The position numbers were made by a program, and so were the translations under genes. The notes below the pieces were generated by a model. The model searched no databases. It had not been told where the DNA came from and saw only the letters and a program-made list of their open reading frames with translations. From Bradyrhizobium sp. 141 (GTDB lineage Bacteria > Pseudomonadota > Alphaproteobacteria > Rhizobiales > Xanthobacteraceae), in assembly GCF_023074055.1 (NCBI RefSeq), contig NZ_JADPKR010000019.1, positions 1 to 51,858 on the forward strand: a DNA stretch of 51,858 bases, given 5' to 3'. Below are positions 35,113-44,467 of this stretch, in pieces. Numbering within the stretch: position 1 is the first letter of the stretch; the number at the start of each line of letters is the position of its first letter.

Positions 35113-36000
35113 ATGACTCTCAGGATACCCGCGCCATTTTCGGCGATACATGAAATCTTCGATGTCGCCTTTTCTGTCGGATTGCGCACTATCCTTGAGA
35201 AGATCCAGAGCGCAGTTAGTGCGCCTCTGGTGACCTGTGTCACGCTTTGGATCATGGTCCAGGGCATTCTGGTGATGCGTGGTGCAATTGATGCTCGGGC
35301 TGGGATAACGAAAGTGATGACGGTATCAATCGTCGTTGCACTCGTCGTTGGGCAGGCGAACTATCATGATTACGTGGTTTCGGTATTCGAGGACACAATC
35401 CCACAGTTTGTCCATGGGGTCAGCGGCAGTGGTCCAGGGGTGATTAATGTTCCCATGAAACTTGACTTCATATTTGCCGCAGCTCAAGCGACGTTTCAGC
35501 GGGTCGCGTCCGAGATAGGGCCGATGAACGGCCAAGACATCCTTGCCCTTGAAGGTGCTCAGTGGGTCTTGTACGGCACGCTTTGGACGGCGTTCGCGAT
35601 TTACGATGGGACCGCGATCCTGACGAAAGTGCTGTTGGCGATCGGCCCGGTGATCCTTGTCGGATATCTCTTTGATCGCACGCGAGAGAGCGCTGCGAAA
35701 TGGGTCGGACAACTCCTTACCTACGGGATACTTCTGCTCTTGCTGAATATCGTGGCGACGATCGTCGTCGCGACAGAAGCGGCCTGTGTTTTGGCGATAC
35801 TCGGCGTAATCAAATTCGCTGGCACGACTGCGGCCAAGATCATCGGCTTGTACGAGCTCGACATGTTGTTTCTGACCGGTGATGCGTTAATTGTCGCGCT
35901 ACCAGCGATCGCCGGCAATATTGGAGGCGCATATTGGAGCGGCATGACCCAGGCGCCTAGAAGCCTCAATCGCCAAGTCGTCCAAATTGTGCGTCGCTAG
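35113..36000 (+). CDS. virB6: VirB6 polytopic membrane protein
   Basis: VirB6 is an inner-membrane channel component. The 295-residue product begins MTLRIPAPFSAIHEIFDVAF and has about six hydrophobic segments (VTCVTLWIMVQGILVMRG, VMTVSIVVALVVGQANY, VLLAIGPVILVGYLF, LLTYGILLLLLNIVATIVVA and others). ATG 35113 follows GAGGGAG; the GTG at 35047 gives an unlikely basic extension. Full length by family standards. Confidence 0.94.
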   Translation: MTLRIPAPFSAIHEIFDVAFSVGLRTILEKIQSAVSAPLVTCVTLWIMVQGILVMRGAIDARAGITKVMTVSIVVALVVGQANYHDYVVSVFEDTIPQFVHGVSGSGPGVINVPMKLDFIFAAAQATFQRVASEIGPMNGQDILALEGAQWVLYGTLWTAFAIYDGTAILTKVLLAIGPVILVGYLFDRTRESAAKWVGQLLTYGILLLLLNIVATIVVATEAACVLAILGVIKFAGTTAAKIIGLYELDMLFLTGDALIVALPAIAGNIGGAYWSGMTQAPRSLNRQVVQIVRR

Positions 36001-36034
36001 GATCACTCTAAAAGATACGGGATGGAGAGAGCCG

Positions 36035-36202
36035 GTGAAATATTGTCTCTTATTGCTGACCCTCGCCTTAGGCGCCTGCCAGTCAACCGAGAGGCTAGCG
36101 AGCTGCGAGGGGCCGGTGTTCCCGTTGAACGTGGATCGATGGCAACCCACTCAATCCGATCTTCAGCTTAGAAATGCGGAAGCACTTAATGAAAGGCCAT
36201 GA
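36035..36202 (+). CDS. virB7: VirB7 lipoprotein
   Basis: VirB7 is the small outer-membrane lipoprotein that forms a disulphide with VirB9. The 55-residue product has signal YCLLLLTLALGAC with lipobox LGAC and a second Cys in RLASCEGPVFPLN, the residue expected to pair with VirB9. The GTG start at 36035 is preferred to an upstream ATG that overlaps virB6. It overlaps the beginning of virB8. Confidence 0.88.
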   Translation: MKYCLLLLTLALGACQSTERLASCEGPVFPLNVDRWQPTQSDLQLRNAEALNERP

Positions 36203-36902
36203 ATACGCGTTGTTGGTGAACAGAGAAGCGTTGGCGGATCACTATAAGGAAGTGGAAGCCTTTCAAATCGCGCGCGCGAGATCGGCGGGGCGTCTTTCCA
36301 AGATCGCGGGCGCCATTGCCGCAGTTGCTGTATTGGGGAATGTTGCGCAGGCCTTCACGATCGCCACCATGATGCCGTTGAGCAAGCTTGTTCCAGTGTA
36401 TCTTTGGATACGGCCGGATGGGACCGTCGACAGCGAGGTGTCAGTCTCTCGACTGCCAGCAACCCAGGAGAAGGCCGTTGTTAATGCTGCACTCTGGGAA
36501 TATGTCCGTCTGCGCGAAAGCTATACGGCCGACACGGCTCAATACGCCTATGATCTCGTATCGAATTTCAGCGCGCCGATCGTGCGGCAAGAGTATCAGC
36601 AGTTCTTCAATTACCCGAATCCACAGTCACCGCAAGTTATAATTGGCAAGCGCGGTCGGGTAGAGGCTGAGCACATCGCCTCAAATGACATCGCGCCGGG
36701 TGTGCAACAGATTCGCTACAAACGCTCTTTCATCCTGGAAGGGCAGAGACCTGTCGTGACGACTTGGACGGCGACAGTTCGCTATGAAAGGGTGAATAGC
36801 CTGCCAGGTCGATTGAGATTGACCAACCCCGGGGGCTTAGTTGTTAGCTCCTACGGTACGTCGGAAGACACCGTTTCGAATGCGGGGCGCAGCGAACAAT
36901 GA
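36189..36902 (+). CDS. virB8: VirB8 inner-membrane assembly factor
   Basis: VirB8 nucleates assembly of the T4SS. The 237-residue product has a cytoplasmic N-terminus (GHEYALLVNREALADHYKEV), one transmembrane helix (residues about 40-62) and a periplasmic NTF2-like domain with LVPVYLWIRPDGTVDSEVSV and QQIRYKRSFILEG. ATG 36189 matches the Agrobacterium N-terminus best; 36174 is possible. Overlaps virB7 and virB9. Confidence 0.95.
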   Translation: MKGHEYALLVNREALADHYKEVEAFQIARARSAGRLSKIAGAIAAVAVLGNVAQAFTIATMMPLSKLVPVYLWIRPDGTVDSEVSVSRLPATQEKAVVNAALWEYVRLRESYTADTAQYAYDLVSNFSAPIVRQEYQQFFNYPNPQSPQVIIGKRGRVEAEHIASNDIAPGVQQIRYKRSFILEGQRPVVTTWTATVRYERVNSLPGRLRLTNPGGLVVSSYGTSEDTVSNAGRSEQ

Positions 36903-37771
36903 CGAAGAAATGCTTTATGACGCTGGCCTGGTTACTTTTCTTTGCAGTTGGCGTACGTGCGGAGGACACGCCGACGGCTGGTAAATTAGATCCGCGCATG
37001 CGCTCGCTCGCCTATGACCCCAATCAGGTGGTGCGCCTTTCGACCGCTGTCGGAGCGACATTGGTTATTAGGTTCGGATCCAGTGAGACTGTGACTGCGG
37101 TCGCCGTGTCCAATAGTAAGGACCTCGCGGCGCTTCCGCGCGGCAATTATCTCTTCTTCAAGGCTAGCCAGATCCTCCCGTCCCAACCAGTCATCGTGTT
37201 GACTGCGAGCGATGCGGGTATGCGACGCTACGTTTTTAGTATCTCGACCAAGGCCATGTCGCGTCTCGATCAGGAGCAGCCGGATCTCTACTACAGCGTA
37301 CAGTTCAGTTATCCGGACGATGAGGCTGCTGCTCGCCGCAAGGAAGCAGAACAAAAGGCCGCCACCCGTCGACGCCGAGCAGAAGTAGAGTATCAACAGA
37401 GAACTCTGGAAGTATTGAAGCGGCCGGCCGCCGATCCTGCCAGCGACAATTGGCACTATGTGGCTCAGGGGGACCGTTCACTGTTACCGATAGAGGTATT
37501 TGATAATGGATTTACCACGGTGTTCCGCTTCCCGGGCAACGTGCGCATACCCTCGATCTACACGATCAATCCAGATGGCAAGGAAGCAACCGCGAACTAT
37601 TCGGTCAAAGGGGACTATCTCGAGGTGTCTGTGGTCTCTCGTGAATGGCGTCTGAGGGACGGCAGCACAGTTTTGTGCATCTGGAATACCGCATACAATC
37701 CCGTTGGACGAAAGCCAGATACCGGGACAGTAAGACCCGACGTCAGGCGCGTTCTAAGGGGAGCAAGCTGA
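36899..37771 (+). CDS. virB9: VirB9 outer-membrane core protein
   Basis: VirB9 builds the outer ring of the T4SS core with VirB7 and VirB10. The 290-residue product has a signal peptide ([20 protein letters not shown]), the N-terminal CagX-type domain ([20 protein letters not shown]), a charged linker ([20 protein letters not shown]) and the C-terminal domain ([40 protein letters not shown]) with the Cys likely pairing with VirB7. The ATG overlaps the virB8 stop. Confidence 0.95.
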   Translation: MTKKCFMTLAWLLFFAVGVRAEDTPTAGKLDPRMRSLAYDPNQVVRLSTAVGATLVIRFGSSETVTAVAVSNSKDLAALPRGNYLFFKASQILPSQPVIVLTASDAGMRRYVFSISTKAMSRLDQEQPDLYYSVQFSYPDDEAAARRKEAEQKAATRRRRAEVEYQQRTLEVLKRPAADPASDNWHYVAQGDRSLLPIEVFDNGFTTVFRFPGNVRIPSIYTINPDGKEATANYSVKGDYLEVSVVSREWRLRDGSTVLCIWNTAYNPVGRKPDTGTVRPDVRRVLRGAS

Positions 37772-38904
37772 TGGAGGACGTCAAACCACAATCGGTGCAC
37801 GATGTAGATGCAACTGGATCCTTGGTCTCTGGCGCGCATCGCCGACGTCTTCCAAGATCGCAAAAGCTAATCGTTGCAGGCCTCATTCTTGCGCTATCCT
37901 TAAGCCTCATCTGGCTCGGCGGACCTTCCAAGAAGGATCACGAGGTCTCTCCACCACAAACCGTAATCGCCACCAACACCAACCCTTTTAACCCTGCGCC
38001 GATTGATGTCGTTCCTGGTCCACCAGCAGCACCGCCGGCTCAGCAGTCGGCAGTGCCCGCACCAGCACCGAGCCAGCCGGAACCCCACGGCCCGCCGCCT
38101 GAAGAAACGCCGATTTTTGCCTATAGCGGCGGTGATCAGGGCGCCGGCAAGCCGGTTCAGCAGGCGGGCATTCGCGGCGAGCACGAAAGAGATAAGGAAA
38201 ACCCCAAGAGCCAGGCGTCAACCGAGAATGATCTTTCAATGCGCATGAAGCCAACTCTGCTGCAGCCTAATCAGGCGACACTCCTGCCGCACCCGGACTT
38301 CATGATTACCCAAGGAACGATAATTTCCTGCGTGTTACAAACAGCGATCGATACGAATTTAGCAGGCTATGTGAAATGCATACTGCCCCAGGATGTGCGC
38401 GGGACAACAGACCACATTGTGCTCTTGGATCGTGGCACGACAGTGGTCGGAGAGATTCAGCGTGGCCTGCAACAGGGAGATGCGCGCGTCTTTGTGCTCT
38501 GGATTCGCGCCGAGACACCAGACCATGCTTTAATTTCGCTCGCGTCCCCGGGAGCTGACGAACTCGGCCGCTCGGGACTGCCAGGCACGGTCGATAATCA
38601 TCTATGGGAACGTTTTGGTGGAGCTGTGCTCTTGAGCGTCATGCAGGGTGCATTCCAGGCGGCCAGTAGTTATGCTGGCAACACAGGTGGAGGGACCAGC
38701 TTCAACAGCTTCCAGAGCAATGGTGAACAAGCCGCAGACACGGCACTAAGGACAACGATCAACATTCCACCAACTCTGAAGAAAAACCAGGGCGAGACGG
38801 TATCCATATTTGTCGCACAGGATCTCGATTTCTCAAATATATACCAGCTCCGGATGATGGGTCAGGCCCCGACAGGGCGGAGTCGACACTCCATGCCGAG
38901 GTAA
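37771..38904 (+). CDS. virB10: VirB10 core scaffold protein
   Basis: VirB10 spans both membranes and transmits energy status to the outer ring. The 377-residue product has a cytoplasmic N-terminus, a transmembrane helix (residues about 32-50), a long Pro-rich periplasmic linker (residues 75-115) and a C-terminal beta barrel with antenna, including [40 protein letters not shown] and [19 protein letters not shown]. Start at 37771 overlaps virB9. Complete. Confidence 0.95.
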   Translation: MEDVKPQSVHDVDATGSLVSGAHRRRLPRSQKLIVAGLILALSLSLIWLGGPSKKDHEVSPPQTVIATNTNPFNPAPIDVVPGPPAAPPAQQSAVPAPAPSQPEPHGPPPEETPIFAYSGGDQGAGKPVQQAGIRGEHERDKENPKSQASTENDLSMRMKPTLLQPNQATLLPHPDFMITQGTIISCVLQTAIDTNLAGYVKCILPQDVRGTTDHIVLLDRGTTVVGEIQRGLQQGDARVFVLWIRAETPDHALISLASPGADELGRSGLPGTVDNHLWERFGGAVLLSVMQGAFQAASSYAGNTGGGTSFNSFQSNGEQAADTALRTTINIPPTLKKNQGETVSIFVAQDLDFSNIYQLRMMGQAPTGRSRHSMPR

Positions 38905-38934
38905 GCTGAACGGAAATGAAGATCGGAGACCTGA

Positions 38935-39975
38935 ATGCAAACCGAAGCAGATCCGCAATTGCGGCTCCTCCTGAAGCCAATTCTGGAATGGCTTGACGAT
39001 CCAAGGACCGAAGAGGTTGCGATTAACAGACCTGGAGAGGCGTTCGTCCGCCAGGTCGGCGCTTTTACAAAATGCCCCTTGTCTCTCTCCTACGATGATC
39101 TCGAAGACATCGCCATTTTAGCGGGAGCCTTACGAAAGCAAGATGTTGGACCACGAAGTCCTCTCTGCGCCACCGAGCTGCCAAATGGAGAACGGCTACA
39201 AATCTGTTTACCGCCGACGGTGCCGCTAGGCACCGTCAGCTTGACAATTCGACGTCCAGGTAACCGTGTTTCGCAGCTCAAAGAGGTGTCGTCTCGCTAT
39301 GACGCGTCGCGATGGAACCAGTGGGGCTCGCGCAAGACACGTCAATCGCAGCAGGACGACAAGATCCTTCAGCACTACGACCGGGGCGATCTGGAAGGCT
39401 TTCTGCACGCATGCGTCGCTGGCCGGCTGACGATGCTACTTTGTGGCCACACGGGTAGCGGTAAGACAACGATGAGCAAGACCTTGATCGGCGCCATCCC
39501 GTCGCAGGAAAGGCTGATCACCATCGAAGATACGCTCGAACTCGTTATTCCGCACGAGAACCATGTGAGGCTGCTCTATTCTAAGAATGCTGCCGGACTA
39601 GGTGCGGTGAGTGCAGAGCAACTTCTCCAAGCCAGCCTCCGCATGCGGCCCGATCGAATACTGCTCGGCGAGATGCGCGATGATGCCGCATGGGCCTATC
39701 TCAGCGAAGTGGTGTCCGGCCATCCAGGATCAATTTCGACGATCCATGGGGCCAACCCAGTCCAAGGATTCAAGAAGCTATTTTCGCTCGTCAAGAGCAG
39801 CACGCAAGGAGCTGGGCTAGAAGATCGTACGCTGATTGATATGCTGTCAGCCGCTATCGATGTCATTGTGCCGTTCCGTGCCTACGGCACAGTCTACGAG
39901 GTGGGCGAGATTTGGCTTGCAGCCGACGCACGCCGACGAGGAGAGACCGTGGCCGATCTTCTTGACCAGCACTAG
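38935..39975 (+). CDS. virB11: VirB11 hexameric ATPase
   Basis: VirB11 is the traffic ATPase that switches the T4SS between pilus assembly and substrate export. The 346-residue product has the N-terminal domain (LLKPILEWLDDPRTEEVAIN) and the C-terminal RecA fold with Walker A GHTGSGKTT at residue 171, the Asp box ITIEDTLEL, Walker B RPDRILLGEMRDD and the His box GSISTIHGAN. Ends the virB operon; after it mobile DNA begins. Confidence 0.97.
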   Translation: MQTEADPQLRLLLKPILEWLDDPRTEEVAINRPGEAFVRQVGAFTKCPLSLSYDDLEDIAILAGALRKQDVGPRSPLCATELPNGERLQICLPPTVPLGTVSLTIRRPGNRVSQLKEVSSRYDASRWNQWGSRKTRQSQQDDKILQHYDRGDLEGFLHACVAGRLTMLLCGHTGSGKTTMSKTLIGAIPSQERLITIEDTLELVIPHENHVRLLYSKNAAGLGAVSAEQLLQASLRMRPDRILLGEMRDDAAWAYLSEVVSGHPGSISTIHGANPVQGFKKLFSLVKSSTQGAGLEDRTLIDMLSAAIDVIVPFRAYGTVYEVGEIWLAADARRRGETVADLLDQH

Positions 39976-40087
39976 ATCCTATGTTCGCCCTCTGAGGTGT
40001 CGGGCGGCCCGCCGCCCGCGGCAAGCTCCTATCGAGGGTTGCGCCGGATGGTCCGGCGCCGAGCCTCAAGCATGGGGAGCGGGCCTG

Positions 40088-40480
40088 ATGAACGATAGCA
40101 TTTTCGTAGGGCTGGATGTGCACAAGGCGACGATTTCGGTTGCGGTGACCGATGGGATGCGCGGCGGGGAAGTTCGTAACTTGGGGATCATCCCCAATCG
40201 CGCTGATCAGATCGACAAGCTGGCGAAGAAGCTTGGCAAGGGTGACCGGCAGGTAAGTTTTTGCTACGAAGCCGGCCCCTGCGGATATGGCCTGCATCGA
40301 CAACTGAAGGGACTGGGGATCGGGTTAAGACCGACCGGCGCGACGCGGCGATGCTGGCCAAGCTGCACCGGAGCGGCGAGCTGACGGCGGTGTGGGTTCC
40401 GGATGCGGCGCATGAGGCCATGCGCGACTTGGTGAGAGCCCGCGCCACTGCTATGCGTGTGCTCGGCAAAGCCGCCGCGC
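40088..40480 (+). mobile_element. IS110-family transposase N-terminal remnant
   Basis: The ATG at 40088 starts MNDSIFVGLDVHKATISVAV, the DEDD-type IS110 transposase N-terminus. About residue 76 the frame changes: a deletion joins LKGLG to GDRVKTDRRDAAMLAKLHRS. From about 40480 the sequence continues in frame into an IS5-family transposase. Confidence 0.85.
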
Positions 40481-40980
40481 CTTACGAGTTTGGCGTGAAG
40501 GCCTCGATCGTCACTAACAATTGCCGGGCTCCCGGCGGTCTGTTCGTGCTGCACGCCAGCTCGCTGCCCGACAACCCTTACGACGGTCACACATTACGCG
40601 ACGTCATTGAACGCACCGAGACACTCACCGGCTGCGCGATCGAGCGGCTTTATGTCGATAAGGGATGCCGCGGCCACGAAGCGCAAAATCCCCGCCGCGT
40701 CTTCATCGCCGGCCAGAAGCGCGGCGTCTTCGGCGCCATCAAGCGCGAGCTGCGCCGCCGTTCCGCCATCGAGCCCATCATCGGACACCTGAAGGCCGAA
40801 GGACACCTCGGCCGCTGCTACCTCAAAGGCCGCGCCGGCGATGCTGCCAACGTCGTCCTCTCAGTCGTCGGCCACAACTTTCGCCGCATCCTCGCCTGGC
40901 TCAGAGAACTTTTGTGCCTGTTGCTGGTCTCACTCTGGCGGACGCTGGACTGTCCAACTCAGCTCAATCCGGCTTCTTAA
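40481..40980 (+). mobile_element. IS5-family transposase C-terminal remnant fused to IS110
   Basis: The frame reads YEFGVKASIVTNNCRAPGGL, NPYDGHTLRDVIERTETLTG, YVDKGCRGHEAQNPRRVFIA and RELRRRSAIEPIIGHLKAEG, characteristic of the DDE domain of an IS5-group transposase, then the Leu-rich C-terminus. It is joined in frame to IS110 sequence, forming an open chimeric ORF of about 240 codons. Confidence 0.85.
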
Positions 40981-41467
40981 CGGCCGACTAGACGAGCTCC
41001 CGAAAGGGCTTGAATCGCACGTAGCGTCACATTGTATGTACCAAGTACTCTCACCACTGTTCTATGTAAATTACGGAGTCGGTGTGACCGGAAATGGTGG
41101 ACCTGCACCACACTAGGCGGCGCGGCTATATCACCACGGTGGCGAACACTAGAGCACCACGGCGTGCAGCCGTTCCCGCAAACAATCGCGATCTCCCACA
41201 AGACTCGAGCAATTCAGGTACGCGCGGCCATCTCAAACGGAGGATCGACGATGCGGTGCTCCTCGGCGGCATCTCCCGAATACCATGGTCTCGCTGCTTA
41301 TCACGCCGTCATCGGTGGGATCATCAGCCGTTATAACGCCCGCTATGCCAGGCGGCGGGGAGGGCCGCCCTATTGCAGCGACGCCCACAACGTCGCAGAT
41401 TTACGCGCCCCGAGGATGCTCGTCGACAAAGCGATGCGCAAGCCGCGCAATCTTGAGAGGTGAGTCT
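40981..41467. other. Spacer between IS chimera and virG
   Basis: No recognised gene. Overlapping plus-strand frames end just before virG but show no histidine-kinase (VirA) or known vir similarity. No clear nod box or vir box was seen close to virG. Confidence 0.4.
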
Positions 41468-42239
41468 TTGAAACACGTCCTTGTCATCGATGACGATGCC
41501 GCCATGCGGCACCTAATCGCCGACTATCTTACGATACATGCCTTTAAGGTAACTACAGTAGCAGATAATAGACACTTCAATCGCGTGCTCTCGTGTGATG
41601 TGGTCGATCTCGTGGTCGTCGATCTTAATTTAGGCCGTGAGGATGGACTCGAAATTGTGCGTGATCTGGCATCAAAATCCGATATTCCGATCGTTATTAT
41701 CAGTGGCTATCGTCTTGAGGAGGCCGACAAAAGTCGTCGCACTAGAGCTTGGAGCGACCGATTTTCTTGCCAAGCCGTTCGGCATGCGTGAATTCTTGGC
41801 GCGCGTTCGTGTAGCTCTACGCGAGCCACACATCGGTCTACGAACAAAAGACCGACGTTGCTTTTATTTCGCCGGGTGGACGCTTAACATTAGGCAACGC
41901 CGACTAACGTCAGAACAGCACGGCGAGGTACGGCTGACGGCAGGTGAGTTCAATCTTTTGGTCGCTTTCCTGGAAAAGCCACGTGACGTACTCTCCAGAG
42001 AGCAGCTTTTGATTGCAAGCCGAGTGCGTGAAGAAGAGGTGTATGATAGGAGTGTGGACGTGCTCATTTTGCGCTTGCGCCGAAAGCTGGAGGCTGATCC
42101 CGCGAACCCTCGTCTGGTTAAGACTGCCCGCCGTGCTGGCTATTTCTTCGACGCTAACGTAGATGTCTGTCTCGGCAGCACATTGGCGACCTACATAACA
42201 ATTGCATCCAACATGCTGCTTTCGGCAATGTGGCTCTAG
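41468..42239 (+). pseudogene. virG: VirG response regulator with one-base frameshift
   Basis: VirG is the OmpR-type activator of vir genes. TTG at 41468 starts KHVLVIDDDAAMRHLIADYL, nearly Agrobacterium VirG. The phospho-acceptor D52 lies in VVDLNLGREDGLE. After EEADK (AAAA at 41729-41732) the frame shifts; one A fewer gives VVALELGATDFLAKPFG. The second frame continues through the DNA-binding domain (LTAGEFNLLVAFLEKPRDVL, RSVDVLILRLRRKLE) to TAG at 42239. The usual C-terminus is slightly altered. If the extra A is real, VirG is lost; if it is an error, the gene is intact (about 256 residues). No virA is visible in the window. Confidence 0.9.
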
Positions 42240-42523
42240 TACGAGGAGTTAGATGCTCGATCGAACGCAAGCGCTCGTCGAGAGAAGGCTCGGCTCCAAT
42301 GCCCACGGAGCGGCAATCGTTAGTCGTTCGTTCTTTAATCGCGGGCACGGTCAACCCCGATAGACAAAAGTGATCCGCATGATGGCGTTCAAGAGGTGTG
42401 CATCTCGATGTGAAGAGCGCGGTGCGTAACGCCCGCAGGAACGACTTCGAGATTGCCAACACCTTCGTCCCGGCAGGGACGCTTTTTCCGCCAAAGGCTG
42501 ATCTGGGTCAGTTTAAGGCTGGT

Positions 42524-42757
42524 TCATGCGGCGCCCATCTCTGCGTGGAACTCAGTACCATCGGTCCAGATGGCATGGAGGATGACGGCCATTTTGCGAC
42601 CCACGGCAACCTTCGCCTTTTTGGCGCCGATTCGTTTAGTCAGCTTGCTGCCCCAGCGCTTGAGCGCAGAACCTCGCCTGACAACGGTCAGTAGGACGTT
42701 CGCAGCTTCGAACAGATAAGTCCGAACCTGATGGTACGCAACCGGTGAAGCTTTCAA
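42524..42757 (-). mobile_element. IS110-family transposase C-terminal fragment
   Basis: The minus strand reads [40 protein letters not shown] and [19 protein letters not shown], the C-terminal transposase_20 part of IS110 elements. The N-terminal DEDD part is missing. Flanking sequence 42240-42523 shows no gene but shares CGTCCCGGCAGGGAC with the end of the IS110 copy at 48.3 kb. Confidence 0.82.
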
Positions 42758-42850
42758 GCGGATCCGCCGATCGGCGAAATCTTGAATCGAAGTCTCCCTC
42801 CGGTGACGGCCGCCTTGTCAGGTTGAGACGAGTGCTGTGTAACAGCCCTT

Positions 42851-43010
42851 ATGGACAGCAATAAGTGCAGTGCTCAGGTCGAGCGGTTCGAGGTTGTCGA
42901 GACTGGCCGACGGCGTCGGTGGACCGATGATGAGAAGCTCAAGATCGTTCTGGAGAGTTTGCAGAGCCCGCGGGCCGTCTCGTCGACGGCGCGGCGATAC
43001 TCGTTCGCGC
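42851..43010 (+). mobile_element. IS66-family TnpA fragment
   Basis: The ATG at 42851 starts a frame reading CSAQVERFEVVETGRRRRWT, then DDEKLKIVLESLQSPRAVSS and TARRYS, the helix-turn-helix N-terminus of the small IS66 protein TnpA. It breaks off after about 50 codons and runs into integrase sequence. Confidence 0.75.
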
Positions 43011-43012
43011 CA

Positions 43013-43398
43013 AGGGCCGACAGCGTGCACGGATGCCGATACCGCCAGACGTTGGCGCGGCCATCGTTGCATATCTGCGCAGTGGCCGCCCAAAGTCTGC
43101 GTTCCGACGGTTGTTCGTCCGCACACTCGCGCCGCACATCGGGTTTGCTTCCGGATGTGCGATCACCATGATCGCCAAGACCGCCCTCGATCGCGTTGGA
43201 ATCGAGGGTTGCGCACACCGCGGCGCCCATATCTTTCGACACAGTCTCGCCACCGAGCTTCTCCGATCTGGCGCGACCTTGTCGGAGATCGGACAGTTGC
43301 TGCGGCACGAGAACCACGACACTACCCGGATTTACGCGAAGGTCGATATCGATGCGTTGAGAACATCGAGCCTGCCCTGGCCGGGAGGCGTGCAATGA
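43013..43398 (+). pseudogene. Tyrosine recombinase (integrase trio member), C-terminal part
   Basis: The frame starting with PIPPDVGAAIVAYLRSGRPK contains the catalytic C-terminal domain: GAHIFRHSLATELLRSGATL (HxxR) and GQLLRHENHDTTRIYAKVDI (second His and Tyr). The N-terminal arm-binding and core-binding domains and the first catalytic Arg are missing. It overlaps the ATG of the next recombinase by 4 bp, the arrangement seen in rhizobial elements with three consecutive recombinases. Confidence 0.85.
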
Positions 43399-43850
43399 CC
43401 AATCTGCGCGCCGCACTCGATAAGTACCTGAGCATGCGCAAGGGGTTTGGCTACAAGTACGAGCATCAGACCTGTCGGCTCGCCGACTTCGTCGCCTTCA
43501 TGGAGAAGCGCAAAGCAAGGATCATCACGACGAAGCTGGCAATGGAATGGGCAACGCTGCCGCCCGATAGTCATGCATCTTGGGCGCTGCGATTGAGCGA
43601 CGTGCGCGGGTTCGCGCGCCATGTCGCCAACTTCGATCCGAGAACGGAGGTACCGCCCGTCGGCATGCTGCCCGGATGGAAGCGCGCCAAGCCCTATGTC
43701 TACAGCGACGCGGAGATCGATGCGTTGCTGACGGCAGCGCTGGCTCTGCCGCCAGCGGACGGGCTGCGCCGATGGACCTATCATACCTTGTTCGGGCTGA
43801 TCGCGGTGACAGGCATGCGTATATCCGACATCGCGCGCTGCGAGGTGGTG
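43395..43850 (+). pseudogene. Tyrosine recombinase (integrase trio member), N-terminal part
   Basis: ATG 43395 starts LRAALDKYLSMRKGFGYKYE, followed by the core-binding region and the first catalytic Arg in [13 protein letters not shown]. After CEV (about 43850) sequence changes to the antisense of virC1, so the C-terminal catalytic half (HxxR, Tyr) is lost. Confidence 0.88.
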
Positions 43851-44313
43851 AGGCGACCAACCGGTACATGTTGGCGCAGCACGGCTGTGGGGACCACTAA
43901 GTTCTCGCCCATCAGAAGCTCAATAACATACCGATAGGTGGAAAGCGCTTCGTCGATATCCAGCGGGGTCAACATGGTCGGAATCAACAGAAAGTTCGAG
44001 CTCGCGATGATAGTGTTATTCAGTTCGCTAGAGCCGCCCTGGGTGTCGGCTAATGCATAGTCGAAGCCTGACGTTCTGCTCCCTCGTATGCGGCCTCGAG
44101 AAGCGACATTTCGTCTGCGACGAAAATCTCGCACCTCGGATCCCAGGCATTGCTTCGTAGTGCGTTGTCTTTCCATCGCGTTAGGGGCCGGTTGTTGTCG
44201 GCTTCGAACAAGGCGACGCGTCTACCGATACTCGCGTAGGCAGCACACAGTCCCATGAGCGCTGTCGTCTTGCCTGCGCCTCCCTTGAAAGAGCAACACG
44301 TTATAAGCTTCAT
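43845..44313 (-). pseudogene. virC1: VirC1 (ParA-like), frameshifted and truncated
   Basis: In Agrobacterium VirC1 is a ParA/MinD ATPase that binds overdrive and boosts T-strand transfer. The minus strand starts [20 protein letters not shown] with the deviant Walker A KGGAGKTT, then [20 protein letters not shown]. Near 44080 the frame shifts into [20 protein letters not shown] and [20 protein letters not shown]. At 43850 the gene is cut off after VGRLTTSQR by recombinase sequence. About 80 C-terminal residues are missing. No virC2 is present. Non-functional unless the frameshift is an error, and even then truncated. Confidence 0.9.
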
Positions 44314-44429
44314 GTGTCGTCCGACCCTTGTCGTGAAAAGAAGATGGAGGGGTGGTGTCGTACATCCGTTTGTTTGAAGTATTGTGCAGCGAAAGGCGAG
44401 TGGGAATTGACTGTGTTTAGCGACGTATA

Positions 44430-44456
44430 GAGTTTGCATTGATTGCAAATGTAACG
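44430..44456. promoter_or_regulatory. Dyad between virC1 and repeat gene, possible vir box
   Basis: TTTGCATTGATTGCAAA is a perfect 6-bp inverted repeat (TTTGCA/TGCAAA), AT-rich, about 25 bp before the start of the rightward gene and about 120 bp before virC1. Read leftward it contains TGCAATCAA, resembling part of a vir box. It could serve both divergent genes. Tentative. Confidence 0.4.
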
Positions 44457-44467
44457 AAGAAACGGTG

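Noticed and set aside
41032..41463. Open frame before virG as a virA remnant
   Set aside because: No histidine kinase, sensor or receiver motif can be read in any frame.
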